Shown piece after piece: positions 35,173-43,249 of a DNA stretch of 64,000 bases. The notes under the pieces were generated by a model. The model was not told where the DNA came from. It was given only the letters and a program-made list of their open reading frames with translations, and ran no database searches. How positions within the stretch are numbered: the first letter of the stretch is position 1; each line of letters opens with the position of its first letter. The translations under genes were made by a program, and so were the position numbers. Location: positions 248,001-312,000 of the forward strand of contig NZ_JAFMPM010000005.1 of NCBI RefSeq assembly GCF_017349355.1. The letters run 5' to 3'. Source of the DNA: Thiothrix fructosivorans (lineage in GTDB: Bacteria > Pseudomonadota > Gammaproteobacteria > Thiotrichales > Thiotrichaceae).

Positions 35173-35946
35173 ATGAGTAATGGGACTGATGAGGCAGAGC
35201 TGCTGACAGGGAAAGCACTGCTTCTTGCTGAATTCTATGGGCTTTCGTATCCGGCGCGACTGGTGATGGGCGCATCAATACCATCATATTACGGCGCGTT
35301 TATTATTGATGTTCCCGAATCTCTTGCGCAAGTAATCATTAGCAAAGACTTGGTTGGAAGCGATTCTATTGCTGTGATTGAGAGTCGCAGCATCAGCCGG
35401 AATGATATTGACGATGATGACTTTGTGGGGATGTTGCGATGGGTTGCCTTGTACATCAGACAATCGACCACAAATACATGGTTCAGAATTACCTTGATGG
35501 CAAAATCCGGGATGCTCTTGGAGAAATACCAGAAAAACCTTGATGGCGATGATGACGGCGAATATGAAGAGAGTGACGCGGATAGCGACAACTCTGAATA
35601 TGAAGCCAAACGGCTTGCAGCCATCGTCGCATCAGCAGCCGGATATGGGGATTTGAGGAACAACGAACAGCGCCATCTGTTTCTTAGGGATATGTGCAAG
35701 AATGGCGGATATTGGGAAAATTGGGATGCCTACAGCGGAAGAATACTGACTTACGCGGACTATATTTACGAGCATGGCGTTCTACATCCCCTGTGCAAAA
35801 GGCTACAGGAAGAAGGTATGACTATTAGTGCCATTGCCAAGAAAATAGGAAAGTCTAAAGGAAAGGTGGAGAAGGCACTTGCCCTAGTGCCTTCGGATTT
35901 TGTTTTTGAGTGCCTGCAATTGGCTTCCGATACGACCAATGATTAA
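35173..35946 (+). CDS. Hypothetical protein with C-terminal helix-turn-helix
   Basis: A 257-residue acidic protein. The middle holds a strongly acidic low-complexity stretch (NLDGDDDGEYEESDADSDNS). Near the C terminus MTISAIAKKIGKSKGKVEKAL reads as a helix-turn-helix of the resolvase/sigma-like type. No enzyme motif is seen. It may be a regulator of the element. The ~190 bases after it up to the next gene are AT-rich with no recognisable gene. Confidence 0.6.
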   Translation: MSNGTDEAELLTGKALLLAEFYGLSYPARLVMGASIPSYYGAFIIDVPESLAQVIISKDLVGSDSIAVIESRSISRNDIDDDDFVGMLRWVALYIRQSTTNTWFRITLMAKSGMLLEKYQKNLDGDDDGEYEESDADSDNSEYEAKRLAAIVASAAGYGDLRNNEQRHLFLRDMCKNGGYWENWDAYSGRILTYADYIYEHGVLHPLCKRLQEEGMTISAIAKKIGKSKGKVEKALALVPSDFVFECLQLASDTTND

Positions 35947-36136
35947 TTGATTAACCCGCGTCAAGGTATTACTTATCTCTTGTATTTTTTCGCATTCTAG
36001 CTGTGTTACACCAGTCAGAATCTCCCACGATCCGATCAATATCAAAAGATGCTTTTTCATGTGAAATTTTTTATGGATGGTGTGTGATTATTGATGTGTG
36101 CTAAATTTCCCCAACACAACAACTCAAGGAATCTCC

Positions 36137-36769
36137 ATGAAGCACGCCTTACTAATCTCCCTATCCCTACTTTCCGCCCCAGCATTCGCCGCTGATCCCA
36201 TCCAAGAGGCATTTGACGGGCATATCCAGCTACTCATGGATGCGGGCAACAAGCGCGATACGCTGCTGGCACAAGAGCGTTTTGCACAATTCCGAAGCCT
36301 GTTCTGTGGCACGATGAAGAACCCGCAAGAGGCTGAATACTGCAAGTCGGGCATGAATGAAGGTGTGGGTACACTGATTAAGCAGATGTCAGAAATGATG
36401 GATTCACCGCCGGAAGATGAAGCCGCGCAGGAACAGCCTTGGCAGAATGCGGGGGCGCTGGCGGATGAAGGGGAGTTAGCCGGGGATGGATTGCTATCAG
36501 CTTCCAGTACTTGCGCCGATCAAGCCGTTATTGATGAAGCCTTACGGGTTGGTAATGCCAACATCAAGCCAGAACGCGCCAACGGTTTGAAGATCACCCG
36601 CATGGAAAAGCCTGAATCTATCCCGGATATGGTGCAGGAGGGGGTTAAGTATTGCCGTATGACTGCCGTATTCAACAATGGTATGACTGACGGGGCATTA
36701 GTGGGTATCGCTACACCGAAGGGCGCGAAGACTCAGATTGTGGTTTTGCCGAATGATGGCGGTTATTAA
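36137..36769 (+). CDS. Secreted hypothetical protein of the element
   Basis: A 210-residue protein from the ATG at 36137, which starts a clear signal peptide (MKHALLISLSLLSAPAFAADP); a purine-rich GGAA lies upstream. The mature part is acidic with three cysteines (RSLFCGT, AEYCKSG, SSTCADQ) and a fourth (VKYCRM), which could form disulfides in the periplasm. No family recognised. It is the only exported soluble protein in the element. Confidence 0.65.
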   Translation: MKHALLISLSLLSAPAFAADPIQEAFDGHIQLLMDAGNKRDTLLAQERFAQFRSLFCGTMKNPQEAEYCKSGMNEGVGTLIKQMSEMMDSPPEDEAAQEQPWQNAGALADEGELAGDGLLSASSTCADQAVIDEALRVGNANIKPERANGLKITRMEKPESIPDMVQEGVKYCRMTAVFNNGMTDGALVGIATPKGAKTQIVVLPNDGGY

Positions 36770-37067
36770 GTCAAGAATGCGCCCCCTCCAATTGTGAGCT
36801 TTGCCCACATTTGCAGCGTGAACGCACCAGAACCGCCCACAAGCCCACGAATGCCGAAACCTCCATTTCAAATGCGGGAAAAAGGGTGTTTTCCTAGCCG
36901 CGCATCTTCACCGCTGGGGTACTTCAATCGGCATTGCATCTGCACAAAAACGCGCTCCGAAATCGTTCCGTTTTATACCGGTGAAAACCTCTAGTTTTCT
37001 CTAGTAGCTGGGATGCGGTTTTATCGGCAAATAATGCAACTTTCACCATTAAAAACAATTGCTTATT

Positions 37068-37163
37068 AGTGGTAAATCGGGTGGCAAATCGGCGGTAGGT
37101 TTTCCGGTAGGTTTGGGGTCAAATTAGCGGTAAAACTCGCGGTAGATTTGCCGGTAGGTTTGA
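37068..37163 (+). repeat. Iteron-like array
   Basis: Six to seven degenerate units of the form GGTAGGTTT / GGTAAATCG / GGTAGATTT follow each other at roughly 10-14 base steps, with the three best copies reading CGGTAGGTTT (37093, 37105, 37152). The array is bracketed by the two 56-base direct repeats. Confidence 0.6.
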
Positions 37164-37686
37164 CTTGACTTTTCTTAACACCTAAAACGGCAAATAATGA
37201 CAATTTAACCATTAAAAACAATAGCTTATTAGTGGAAAATCGGCGGAAGGTTTTCACCAAATAAGTGAAGTTTTATGAAGTGGTTAGACTAACGTTTTTA
37301 CCTTGCGTTTTCTTACGGTCATTTACCAGCCAAAACGGTAATTGTCAGGCTGCATCACAATAATGCCTTCGGCGATGTTCGCCACATGGCAGAGGGGCAG
37401 GCGGCGAATAGCCTTTGCCCCTCATGCCGAGCTTATTTTTTAATCTGCCGTATTGATCTTCTACAGCCGCGCCCGTTGGTTGCGGGGAACTATCGTGGCA
37501 ACAAGGGTACGCTACGCCAAATCCTCACCCGTTCAGACTCCCGCCGCTTCGCTCTGGTCGCTTAGCTGCGGCTTCCGGTTTGCCCTTGACGGGTTTAAGT
37601 GTTTTTACTCATACGGTCACGCACCTGTCACAGTGACAAGATGCGGATGTCCCACGGGACAGAAGCGGGACAGCCACGGGACATTT

Positions 37687-37734
37687 GCATTGCACTTGCA
37701 TTGCACTTGCATTGCACTTGCATTGCACTTGCAT
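37687..37734 (+). repeat. Tandem 11-bp repeat, 4.4 copies
   Basis: Four perfect head-to-tail copies of GCATTGCACTT plus a partial fifth. Eleven bases is close to one helical turn, so the motif is presented on one DNA face. Confidence 0.9.
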
Positions 37735-37847
37735 AAAAGCCACGGGTTTTCCGCTGCTTTACCACGGGTTTATTGAACAGTACCGAAAACGGAACAGTAC
37801 CGTTTTTCCGTGCCACTGGGATTCCCTAATGCTTCCCAGTGGGATTC

Positions 37848-38057
37848 CTACCGGAAGTCATCCAGAAACAGAACTTGTGGTGATTTCTGTTCAGTGTTCG
37901 CAAGAAATTCAGCATCAACAGTTACGCTCAGGTTGCGCTCTAGTTGCTTACTCAGGCGTAACAGTGTTTTTTCCACGCCTTCCATAAAAGCTTCTCCGGT
38001 TGCCTGAATCCAAGCGTCTTTCAACTCTGTCGGTAGGCTTTTCGGTGGTTCGATCAT
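37848..38057 (-). CDS. Small hypothetical protein
   Basis: A 69-residue protein with a good ribosome site (GAGGTG, eight bases before the ATG). It is helical and charged (LPTELKDAWIQATGEAFMEGV, TLLRLSKQLERNLSV). It ends directly at a nine-pair hairpin. No family recognised. Downstream of it on the same strand is the candidate origin region. Confidence 0.5.
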   Translation of the reverse strand: MIEPPKSLPTELKDAWIQATGEAFMEGVEKTLLRLSKQLERNLSVTVDAEFLANTEQKSPQVLFLDDFR

Positions 38058-38159
38058 TGGTTTTCACCTCGTTAAGTTTTGGCGCAATTACGGTTTCACC
38101 CTTTCAATAACTGCTTAAACACTGGGATTCTATAGCTGCACCATTGGTAATTATATGTA

Positions 38160-38323
38160 CCCCTGTTTTTTTAGCAGAGGCACATACGCTGCATAGGATG
38201 GAATCAATCACTTAGCTATTTTCTGCCCTTGTTTTTTTAGCAGAGAAACCAGTGATTAGCCTACTGAAACCCTCCTCTGCTCAAAATTCATGGGCAACAC
38301 TGCCCCTGTTTTTTTAGTCGAGG
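38160..38323. repeat. Three copies of a poly-T-centred 20-bp repeat
   Basis: CCCCTGTTTTTTTAGCAGAGG-like copies occur at 38160-38180, 38226-38245 and 38303-38323, spaced 66 and 77 bases. The third lies inside the 3' end of the following minus-strand gene. The A/T run flanked by CTG and AGCAGAG would be intrinsically bent DNA and may be a binding site. The rest of the 200-base gap holds nothing recognisable. Confidence 0.75.
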
Positions 38324-38717
38324 ATTTTTTTTGCTTCGTCGGCAATGGGCAGAGATTCGCGCCCTGTTCCCATTTCATCCAATCATTGCGCGGCTCGTGG
38401 TTGTTGACTGCCAGCATGGTTAATTCCCATTCACGCGCTTTACGTTCCATCCAGTTTTCATGATTCTTCAAGCGGATAAAGCCATGCGTTGCCAATTCCT
38501 CAAATGCTTTTATGGCTGTTGGTTCTGAGACATTGATACGCACCATTGCATCACGGGTTGAGATGGACAAACGCCCATTTCTGCTAGGTCTATGGATTCG
38601 CAAGAACTCAATTAGCAAAGCCCGTGCTGGTGGCTTTAAATCCAGATATGCCGCGCTATCCAGCAAGGAATCATGCAAGCGGATGTGATGCTCTTTGGAT
38701 GCTTGTTTAGCTGCCAT
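38256..38717 (-). CDS. Winged-helix replication/regulatory-type protein
   Basis: A 153-residue protein from the ATG at 38717 (MAAKQASKEHHIRLHDSLL); an upstream GTG-type start would extend it into the previous gene. The centre (LKPPARALLIEFLRIH, STRDAMVRINVSEPTAIKAFEELATHGFI) reads as a winged helix like those in plasmid and phage replication or MarR-like proteins. The C-terminal tail is basic (KQKKSSTKKTG). It overlaps the upstream gene by 11 bases. Confidence 0.6.
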   Translation of the reverse strand: MAAKQASKEHHIRLHDSLLDSAAYLDLKPPARALLIEFLRIHRPSRNGRLSISTRDAMVRINVSEPTAIKAFEELATHGFIRLKNHENWMERKAREWELTMLAVNNHEPRNDWMKWEQGANLCPLPTKQKKSSTKKTGAVLPMNFEQRRVSVG

Positions 38718-38961
38718 GTGCCGCCTTCGTGAGTTTTGACACCTCACGTTTTGGGACGTAACGACCACCAAAAACCCAACGACCGCCGGTTTTGTCTACA
38801 TCGGCAATAACACGCGCATCCTCTGCGGGTCGAGCCTTGATGATAGCAATTACTGATTCAGGGCTTTTTGCAATGCGGTTAAATGCCCATTGCAGGCAGG
38901 CATTAAGCCCGCCCGACATAATTAACCCGCTAGTTTTGTCTTGTGCAAAATAACTAACCAT
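38707..38961 (-). CDS. Small hypothetical protein
   Basis: An 84-residue protein overlapping the upstream gene by eight bases and the downstream one by 11. It has helix ACLQWAFNRIAKSPESVIAII and strand-like GGRWVFGGRYVPKREV. No family recognised. It belongs to a minus-strand set of small regulators starting at 39528. Confidence 0.5.
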   Translation of the reverse strand: MVSYFAQDKTSGLIMSGGLNACLQWAFNRIAKSPESVIAIIKARPAEDARVIADVDKTGGRWVFGGRYVPKREVSKLTKAAHGS

Positions 38962-39286
38962 TGGTTACTCCCAGCGATTTACGCACGCGGTCATAATCAT
39001 CAGGTAGCAGATAATATGCACCATGCCTTATCTTTTTGCCGTCGCGATTAATTGCGGGTATCCACTCCATTGCAATATTTAAGCCACGGTCACGTAACCG
39101 ACTGACATACTCCGGTGTATTGGTTGTCCCAATAATCCCATCTAATATTTTGCGGCTTGTTTGACCTCGCAAAAGTTGCGACAACAGGCGATGCTCGTAT
39201 GGGCAAGCAATACGGATTTTGGTATTATCGGTTTGTGCATTAACTGGAGTCGACTCTGTAGCGGGGTCGGCTTTTTTATTGTCCAT
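38954..39286 (-). CDS. Winged-helix phage-type regulatory protein
   Basis: A 110-residue protein from the ATG at 39286, picked because AAGGAGGG lies just upstream. A low-complexity N terminus is followed by YEHRLLSQLLRGQTSRKILDG and NTPEYVSRLRDRGLNIAMEW, resembling a helix-turn-helix domain found in phage-like elements, with a beta wing (GKKIRHGAYYLLP). It begins two bases after the AlpA-like gene stop, so the two are co-transcribed. Confidence 0.65.
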   Translation of the reverse strand: MDNKKADPATESTPVNAQTDNTKIRIACPYEHRLLSQLLRGQTSRKILDGIIGTTNTPEYVSRLRDRGLNIAMEWIPAINRDGKKIRHGAYYLLPDDYDRVRKSLGVTNG

Positions 39287-39288
39287 TA

Positions 39289-39528
39289 TTAGCCCTCCTT
39301 GGCGGTCAAATTGTCCGACCATGCGTATAGATCGCTCCACAGCCAGCCGACACGCCCACTACCCAAACTCACGCGCTTAGGAAATCGCCCCTCACGCTCC
39401 CACTTAATCAGCGTGGTGCGACTGGTTACGCCAGCGTGTGCTAGTGTCTGATTGATATTTGCCACGCCCGTTTTTTTGGGCGGTTGCCCGTTGACGGTGT
39501 AATGATAGATAACTGCCTGATTGTCCAT
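39289..39528 (-). CDS. AlpA-like MerR-fold regulator/excisionase
   Basis: A 79-residue protein whose core TSRTTLIKWEREGRFPKRVSLGSGRVGWLWSDLY matches the AlpA/prophage regulatory family, a winged-helix fold related to MerR and excisionases. In P4-type elements AlpA activates the integrase gene or aids excision. It is the probable first gene of the small minus-strand regulatory operon and a candidate excision factor for this element. Confidence 0.8.
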   Translation of the reverse strand: MDNQAVIYHYTVNGQPPKKTGVANINQTLAHAGVTSRTTLIKWEREGRFPKRVSLGSGRVGWLWSDLYAWSDNLTAKEG

Positions 39529-39602
39529 AACTAATCCTGTGTGATTGACTATGGACGTAGTGTTACAGGTCTTATAGGCTAGTTGTACGCGGATAATTTA
39601 TC

Positions 39603-40322
39603 TTACGATTTTTCCGCGATTTTACATTCTAACTCATTGATTTTTTTCATGCGATACCATGCCTTAATGCTTTCACGAATCAATATTGCTGCATCCTTAA
39701 GCAGATATTCTCGTATGGGATTATTTTCATCAAAATGGTAGCAAATCCACATTCTCTTAAAAAGAAGATCAAAGAAGTAATCAAATAAGCTATTTTTACT
39801 AAATGGATGCAGCGTACACAAAACTGCATTCTCCTCACATTTACAAGTAGAATATTGCAATTCTTTAAAACCCTCCGAAGATGCCCAATTAAAAAACGAA
39901 TAGAAGTCTCCTATCTCCTTTCGTATGAATATACGATTGCTATCATTGCTTTCTAATTCTAATAAATTAGATATGATTTCCCCCCACTCTCTTCTTTCAA
40001 AAGAATTGCATATTTCCAAATACTCCTCAATTCTACGCCTTCCTATTTGACCTGAGCCAAGATTAGTATTGTGCTCAATAAAATTCTTGCTAAAATCTTT
40101 TAGCTTGAACTTCTTTTGAAGTTTATGAAATGGACAATATGTACGAATATAAAGATATAAAACGTCATATGCCTTTTCTTTTTTTATTGGTTGTCGCCCC
40201 CGCTTTCTAGGTGGCTTTTTTTCTTTGATGGTAAAAAGCTCACTAAACTGCTCTATGGATATTTCACCTTTACTCAAAGCAGTTAAAGCATCATCTTTAT
40301 TCATACTGACAATTTGAGACAC
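39603..40322 (-). CDS. AT-rich hypothetical protein
   Basis: A 239-residue basic and aromatic protein of clearly lower GC than all neighbours, with codons such as AAA, TTT and ATA dominating. A basic stretch PPRKRGRQPIKKEKAYD occurs near residue 40. Further on CKCEENAVLCTLH contains three cysteines and a histidine that could bind metal. No family recognised. Base composition and position in a mobile element suggest recent acquisition; such cargo is often defensive, but no motif shows it. Confidence 0.6.
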   Translation of the reverse strand: MSQIVSMNKDDALTALSKGEISIEQFSELFTIKEKKPPRKRGRQPIKKEKAYDVLYLYIRTYCPFHKLQKKFKLKDFSKNFIEHNTNLGSGQIGRRRIEEYLEICNSFERREWGEIISNLLELESNDSNRIFIRKEIGDFYSFFNWASSEGFKELQYSTCKCEENAVLCTLHPFSKNSLFDYFFDLLFKRMWICYHFDENNPIREYLLKDAAILIRESIKAWYRMKKINELECKIAEKS

Positions 40323-40421
40323 AACACACCTTCACCGCGCAACCCTCAAAGAAGAATCCAGCATCAGGCGGTTGAAGGTCGCCGCTTTTCGCCCCGTCGA
40401 GCTAGATGCTGGAAGAAACGA

Positions 40422-40583
40422 TTATGCCGCCGCCGCTTCTGCTTGTGTGCTGAAACGTGACTGCAAAACTTTAATCAGTTCATCCAGCAATTGCGCACGG
40501 ATAAGCAGGTTTGCCGCTTGTGCAGCCGGAAATAGATCATAAAAAACGCTTTGCCCCGCTGGGGTAGTGTGTTCAAGTACCAT
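40422..40583 (-). CDS. Small protein after the PIN toxin gene
   Basis: A 53-residue frame starting two bases after the PIN-domain gene stop and reading MVLEHTTPAGQSVFYDLFPA, then a helix AANLLIRAQLLDELIKVLQ and an alanine-rich end. Tight spacing suggests co-translation. No family recognised. The 99 bases between its stop and the AT-rich gene contain only a weak inverted repeat. Confidence 0.45.
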   Translation of the reverse strand: MVLEHTTPAGQSVFYDLFPAAQAANLLIRAQLLDELIKVLQSRFSTQAEAAAA

Positions 40584-40585
40584 GC

Positions 40586-41164
40586 TTAAATCAAATCCTT
40601 GCGTTGCTTCAAAAATGCCACGGTACGGGGTAACTGTTGGCGTAATAGCGTATCCAAAAACTCTTCAACTGTTCGAGGTGGATTTTTCAGGCTTAGCCGT
40701 TGCTGCCTTGCCACCAGCAACACGGTTTCAGGCGACAGGTCTATCAGATGACTAATAAATTCATCAGGGTGTTGCGCCCAAATGTCGAACGGCTTTAGAT
40801 GTGACTGAGGGAAGTCTTTCAGGTTGAACGTCACAATAACTTCAGCTTGCCCTTTAATCGCAGCAGCCAATACATGCCTATCGTTCGTATCTGGCAATTC
40901 TAGCCCCGCTATAAGTGGCTCATAATTCGTTACCAGTGAATCCATAACTGCTTCATTCATCTTGTTAGCAGTCGCCCCCAGCCGTTCACGGGTCAGCTTT
41001 GGATTGTTCTTTAGGGCATTGCGTATCCATTCTTCGTGAATTTGGTGTGTCCATTTCGCTTGAAAAACATCCATTCGCGCCAGCCTCACCAGCAAGTCAC
41101 GCAAAGGCGCTGGATAAAGCACACAAGCATCATACAAAACCGTAAAATTATGCCCTGCAATCAT
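40586..41164 (-). CDS. PIN-domain toxin
   Basis: A 192-residue protein of the PIN_3 type. Acidic active-site residues are visible as VLYDACVLYPAPLRDLL (first Asp), an acidic EEW, LPDTNDRHVLAAA and IVTFNLKDFP. The extra C-terminal ~55 residues are typical of the longer PIN toxins paired with HTH antitoxins. It would cleave RNA unless neutralised. Its start overlaps the antitoxin gene stop by one base. Confidence 0.8.
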   Translation of the reverse strand: MIAGHNFTVLYDACVLYPAPLRDLLVRLARMDVFQAKWTHQIHEEWIRNALKNNPKLTRERLGATANKMNEAVMDSLVTNYEPLIAGLELPDTNDRHVLAAAIKGQAEVIVTFNLKDFPQSHLKPFDIWAQHPDEFISHLIDLSPETVLLVARQQRLSLKNPPRTVEEFLDTLLRQQLPRTVAFLKQRKDLI

Positions 41165-41610
41165 CAGTAACCCATATCCAGTTCTTGCGCTTCTGCCGTC
41201 AGTTCATCCAGCAAAACCATGCTTTCCCGATCACGTTTTTGCTTGTATTCCATCAAATCCTTGAACAGCACTTTCCGCCTAACCCCATTTTTGTGAAATG
41301 GAATCTCACCGCTTTCTATCAGCTTCACTAAGTAAGGACGTGACACATTCAGGATATTAGCGGCTTCTTGGGTAGTCAGTTCCCGATGTATGGGAATCAG
41401 AGAAACCGCATCACCACGCGCCATAGCATCAAGAATTTCAACCAACAGGCGTATAGCCTTGACTGGCACTTGCATTACGTCATTGCCATCATGGAGGCGC
41501 AAACAGGCACTTTCCCCTTTACCGATACAAGCCGCTAACAAGCGACTGCTCTCCACTGCTAATGCAGCATCCTCTTGTGTCGGGATTTGGTAACTCATTA
41601 AGGCGGTCAT
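41164..41610 (-). CDS. HTH antitoxin partnered with the PIN toxin
   Basis: A 148-residue protein from the ATG at 41610, which has GAGGAA upstream; a start at 41652 is less likely. Residues around LTTQEAANILNVSRPYLVKLIESGEIPFHKNGVRRKV form an excisionase-type helix-turn-helix, as in the antitoxins of PIN_3 toxins. The C terminus (LLDELTAEAQELDMGY) probably covers the toxin. The pair may stabilise the element in its host. Confidence 0.8.
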   Translation of the reverse strand: MTALMSYQIPTQEDAALAVESSRLLAACIGKGESACLRLHDGNDVMQVPVKAIRLLVEILDAMARGDAVSLIPIHRELTTQEAANILNVSRPYLVKLIESGEIPFHKNGVRRKVLFKDLMEYKQKRDRESMVLLDELTAEAQELDMGY

Positions 41611-41700
41611 ATCATTAATTTCCTCACAAACGTATTCCCCTTGAGCTTTCAAGTATAGGCGACTTCGAGAAGAAACGAAATGAACGAAACGCGGGAAAAT

Positions 41701-43047
41701 CTACCCACCAACTACCCGCAACTGCACCACGTTTGCTTGTGGTGAACCTGCAAGGATGTTTTGCAAATACGCATCCCATACCGCGCTAGTGCGCCGTTTT
41801 TCGGCAAGGTACGAATAGCGGTCATAGTGTTTGGTGGATACGTCGGTGAGTGCGTGATTTTGAAAGCGGTCTCGATCTTCCTTGCTGATACCCGCCTCGC
41901 CCATGAGCGTCTTGACGGTGCGTCGAATATCTTTAGGGACAAACGGATTCATTCCCGTGCGCTTGCAAATGCGATTAATTGCCCGACTAAGGGTGTGATA
42001 GCCCATATCCTCGCTGGCATTGCCTTTGATCTTGCCAAACAATGCCCCGCTGGTGCTGGTATCACACAAGCGCTCTTGCAGCAGAGGAATGGCAACTTCC
42101 CCAAACGGCACAACGTGAGTGCTTCCATTCTTCGTATCTAGCAAGGTCACGTATTGATTTTGCATATCCACATCATCAGCATGAAGTCCTAATATTTCTT
42201 CGACACGTTGACCGCCCAAAGCAAACAATAGCCGTATTGCCACCGCTGTTTTGGGATGCAAGCCGCAATCATCAAGCAAATCCCAAAGGTGTTTCACTTC
42301 TTCACCGGATAACGCCCTATCCCGTGCGTGAGTGCGTTTGTCAGGCTTCGGCACATCGCGCACGGGGTTAGTGCTGATACCGAAGCGTAACGCCTCAAAA
42401 TGCCGTTTAGCGTCGTTATCCCATTCGATACCGAAAGCAAACGCCGCGCTTAGGTATGCCCGTACTTTGTTTGCCATCGTCATTTTTTCGCGCTTGATGA
42501 TTGCCGCCAATACCGCCCTAATGTCAGTGGGTAAAACGTCTTTGGCTTTGGTGGTGGCTGGAATGGCGGCATAGACGTTGCTGTTTAGGCATTGCTCTAC
42601 ATCGAACCAAGAGCGCTTTCCCTGTAGCTTCATATCGGCAACATAGGCATTGAGTAATTGCTGAATACTGCCCATAGAAGATTCACGCCTAAGCCGTTCG
42701 AGTTCGGCACGTCGAGCCGCATTTTCTTGCACTAGCTTTTCATCACGGATTATTTGCGGGTCTCTACCCTCTTCGTGGATGCGCTTTGCATCAGCATACG
42801 CGGCATAGGCTTCTTTCAGCGATAAGCCGCCGTTCTTGGCTTGTCCGTCACGATCTACGCCGTAATAGCCACCTAATGTCATGACGCGCTGCTTATTGGC
42901 TATCGGCTCACGGTACAAAAAAATGAAAGTGATTTTGCCACCGGATGATACTTGCACCCCAAAGCCCGCCCGCTGCTTGCCTTCAAATTTCCGATAGGGT
43001 TTTGCTTGTGGAGTGAGTGAATCGAGCAATTTGATAGTGAATGCCAT
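41701..43047 (-). CDS. int: Tyrosine integrase of the P4-like family
   Basis: A 448-residue site-specific recombinase. The N terminus (GFGVQVSSGGKITFIFLYR) matches the DUF4102-type arm-binding domain, followed by a core-binding domain. Catalytic elements are an arginine in LFALGGQRVEEILGL, RRT in PKDIRRTVKTLM and the nucleophile in KHYDRYSY. The usual His before RR appears as Lys (VPKDIRR) and the LGH motif as QNH. It lies 200 bases from attR, as expected, and would integrate the element at tRNA-Met. Confidence 0.92.
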   Translation of the reverse strand: MAFTIKLLDSLTPQAKPYRKFEGKQRAGFGVQVSSGGKITFIFLYREPIANKQRVMTLGGYYGVDRDGQAKNGGLSLKEAYAAYADAKRIHEEGRDPQIIRDEKLVQENAARRAELERLRRESSMGSIQQLLNAYVADMKLQGKRSWFDVEQCLNSNVYAAIPATTKAKDVLPTDIRAVLAAIIKREKMTMANKVRAYLSAAFAFGIEWDNDAKRHFEALRFGISTNPVRDVPKPDKRTHARDRALSGEEVKHLWDLLDDCGLHPKTAVAIRLLFALGGQRVEEILGLHADDVDMQNQYVTLLDTKNGSTHVVPFGEVAIPLLQERLCDTSTSGALFGKIKGNASEDMGYHTLSRAINRICKRTGMNPFVPKDIRRTVKTLMGEAGISKEDRDRFQNHALTDVSTKHYDRYSYLAEKRRTSAVWDAYLQNILAGSPQANVVQLRVVGG

Positions 43048-43091
43048 GTGACTAAACCGCCGTTTTTTGCCTAGTTCACATCATTGTATTT

Positions 43092-43133
43092 CTTAGTCAC
43101 GCGCTTAGTCACGCGATTTGCTGGTTAGGATTG
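43092..43133 (+). repeat. Right copy of the subterminal direct repeat
   Basis: It contains TTAGTCACGCGCTTAGTCAC and then ATTTG and TAGGATTG, and matches 29121-29162 in the same orientation. It lies between the integrase start and attR, where arm-type sites are expected. Confidence 0.65.
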
Positions 43134-43249
43134 ATGCGGATTGAGCAAAAATGAACGGTGATTTTTCTCTAAATACTCTGTAACCCGCATTTTTACGTGA
43201 CTTGGCTTGTTCAGTCCTGTTCAATGTAAGTCATTGATTTAGTCAATTT

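Larger units (their letters stand above)
36770..37847. other. Gene-poor, repeat-rich kilobase of the element (candidate origin region)
   Basis: No convincing gene is present. It holds two 56-base imperfect direct repeats (37025-37080 and 37188-37243, sharing CCATTAAAAACAAT and GCTTATTAGTGG). Between them lies an array of degenerate GGTAGGTTT-like units at 37068-37163. Hairpins include GAGGGGCA/TGCCCCTC (37393-37424), CTGTCACAGTGACAAG (37625-37640), AAAACGG/CCGTTTT (37786-37806) and CCACTGGGA/TCCCAGTGG (37813-37842). An 11-base tandem repeat lies at 37687-37734. Iteron-like arrays plus hairpins suit the origin used by the HUH protein, but no nick site can be assigned by eye. Confidence 0.6.

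Noticed and set aside
36794-36994. 66-codon frame after the secreted protein gene
   Set aside because: It starts at GTG without a ribosome site and has no domain-like sequence.
37066-37260. 64-codon minus-strand frame in the repeat region
   Set aside because: It merely translates the iteron-like array (TGKSTASFTANLTPNLPENL) and has no ribosome site.
37687-37734. CRISPR array
   Set aside because: Units are 11 bases and head-to-tail without spacers, and no cas genes are present.
37453-37776. 107-codon plus-strand frame in the origin region
   Set aside because: Half of it translates the 11-bp tandem repeat (LHLHCTCIALALHLH) and the rest is unstructured.
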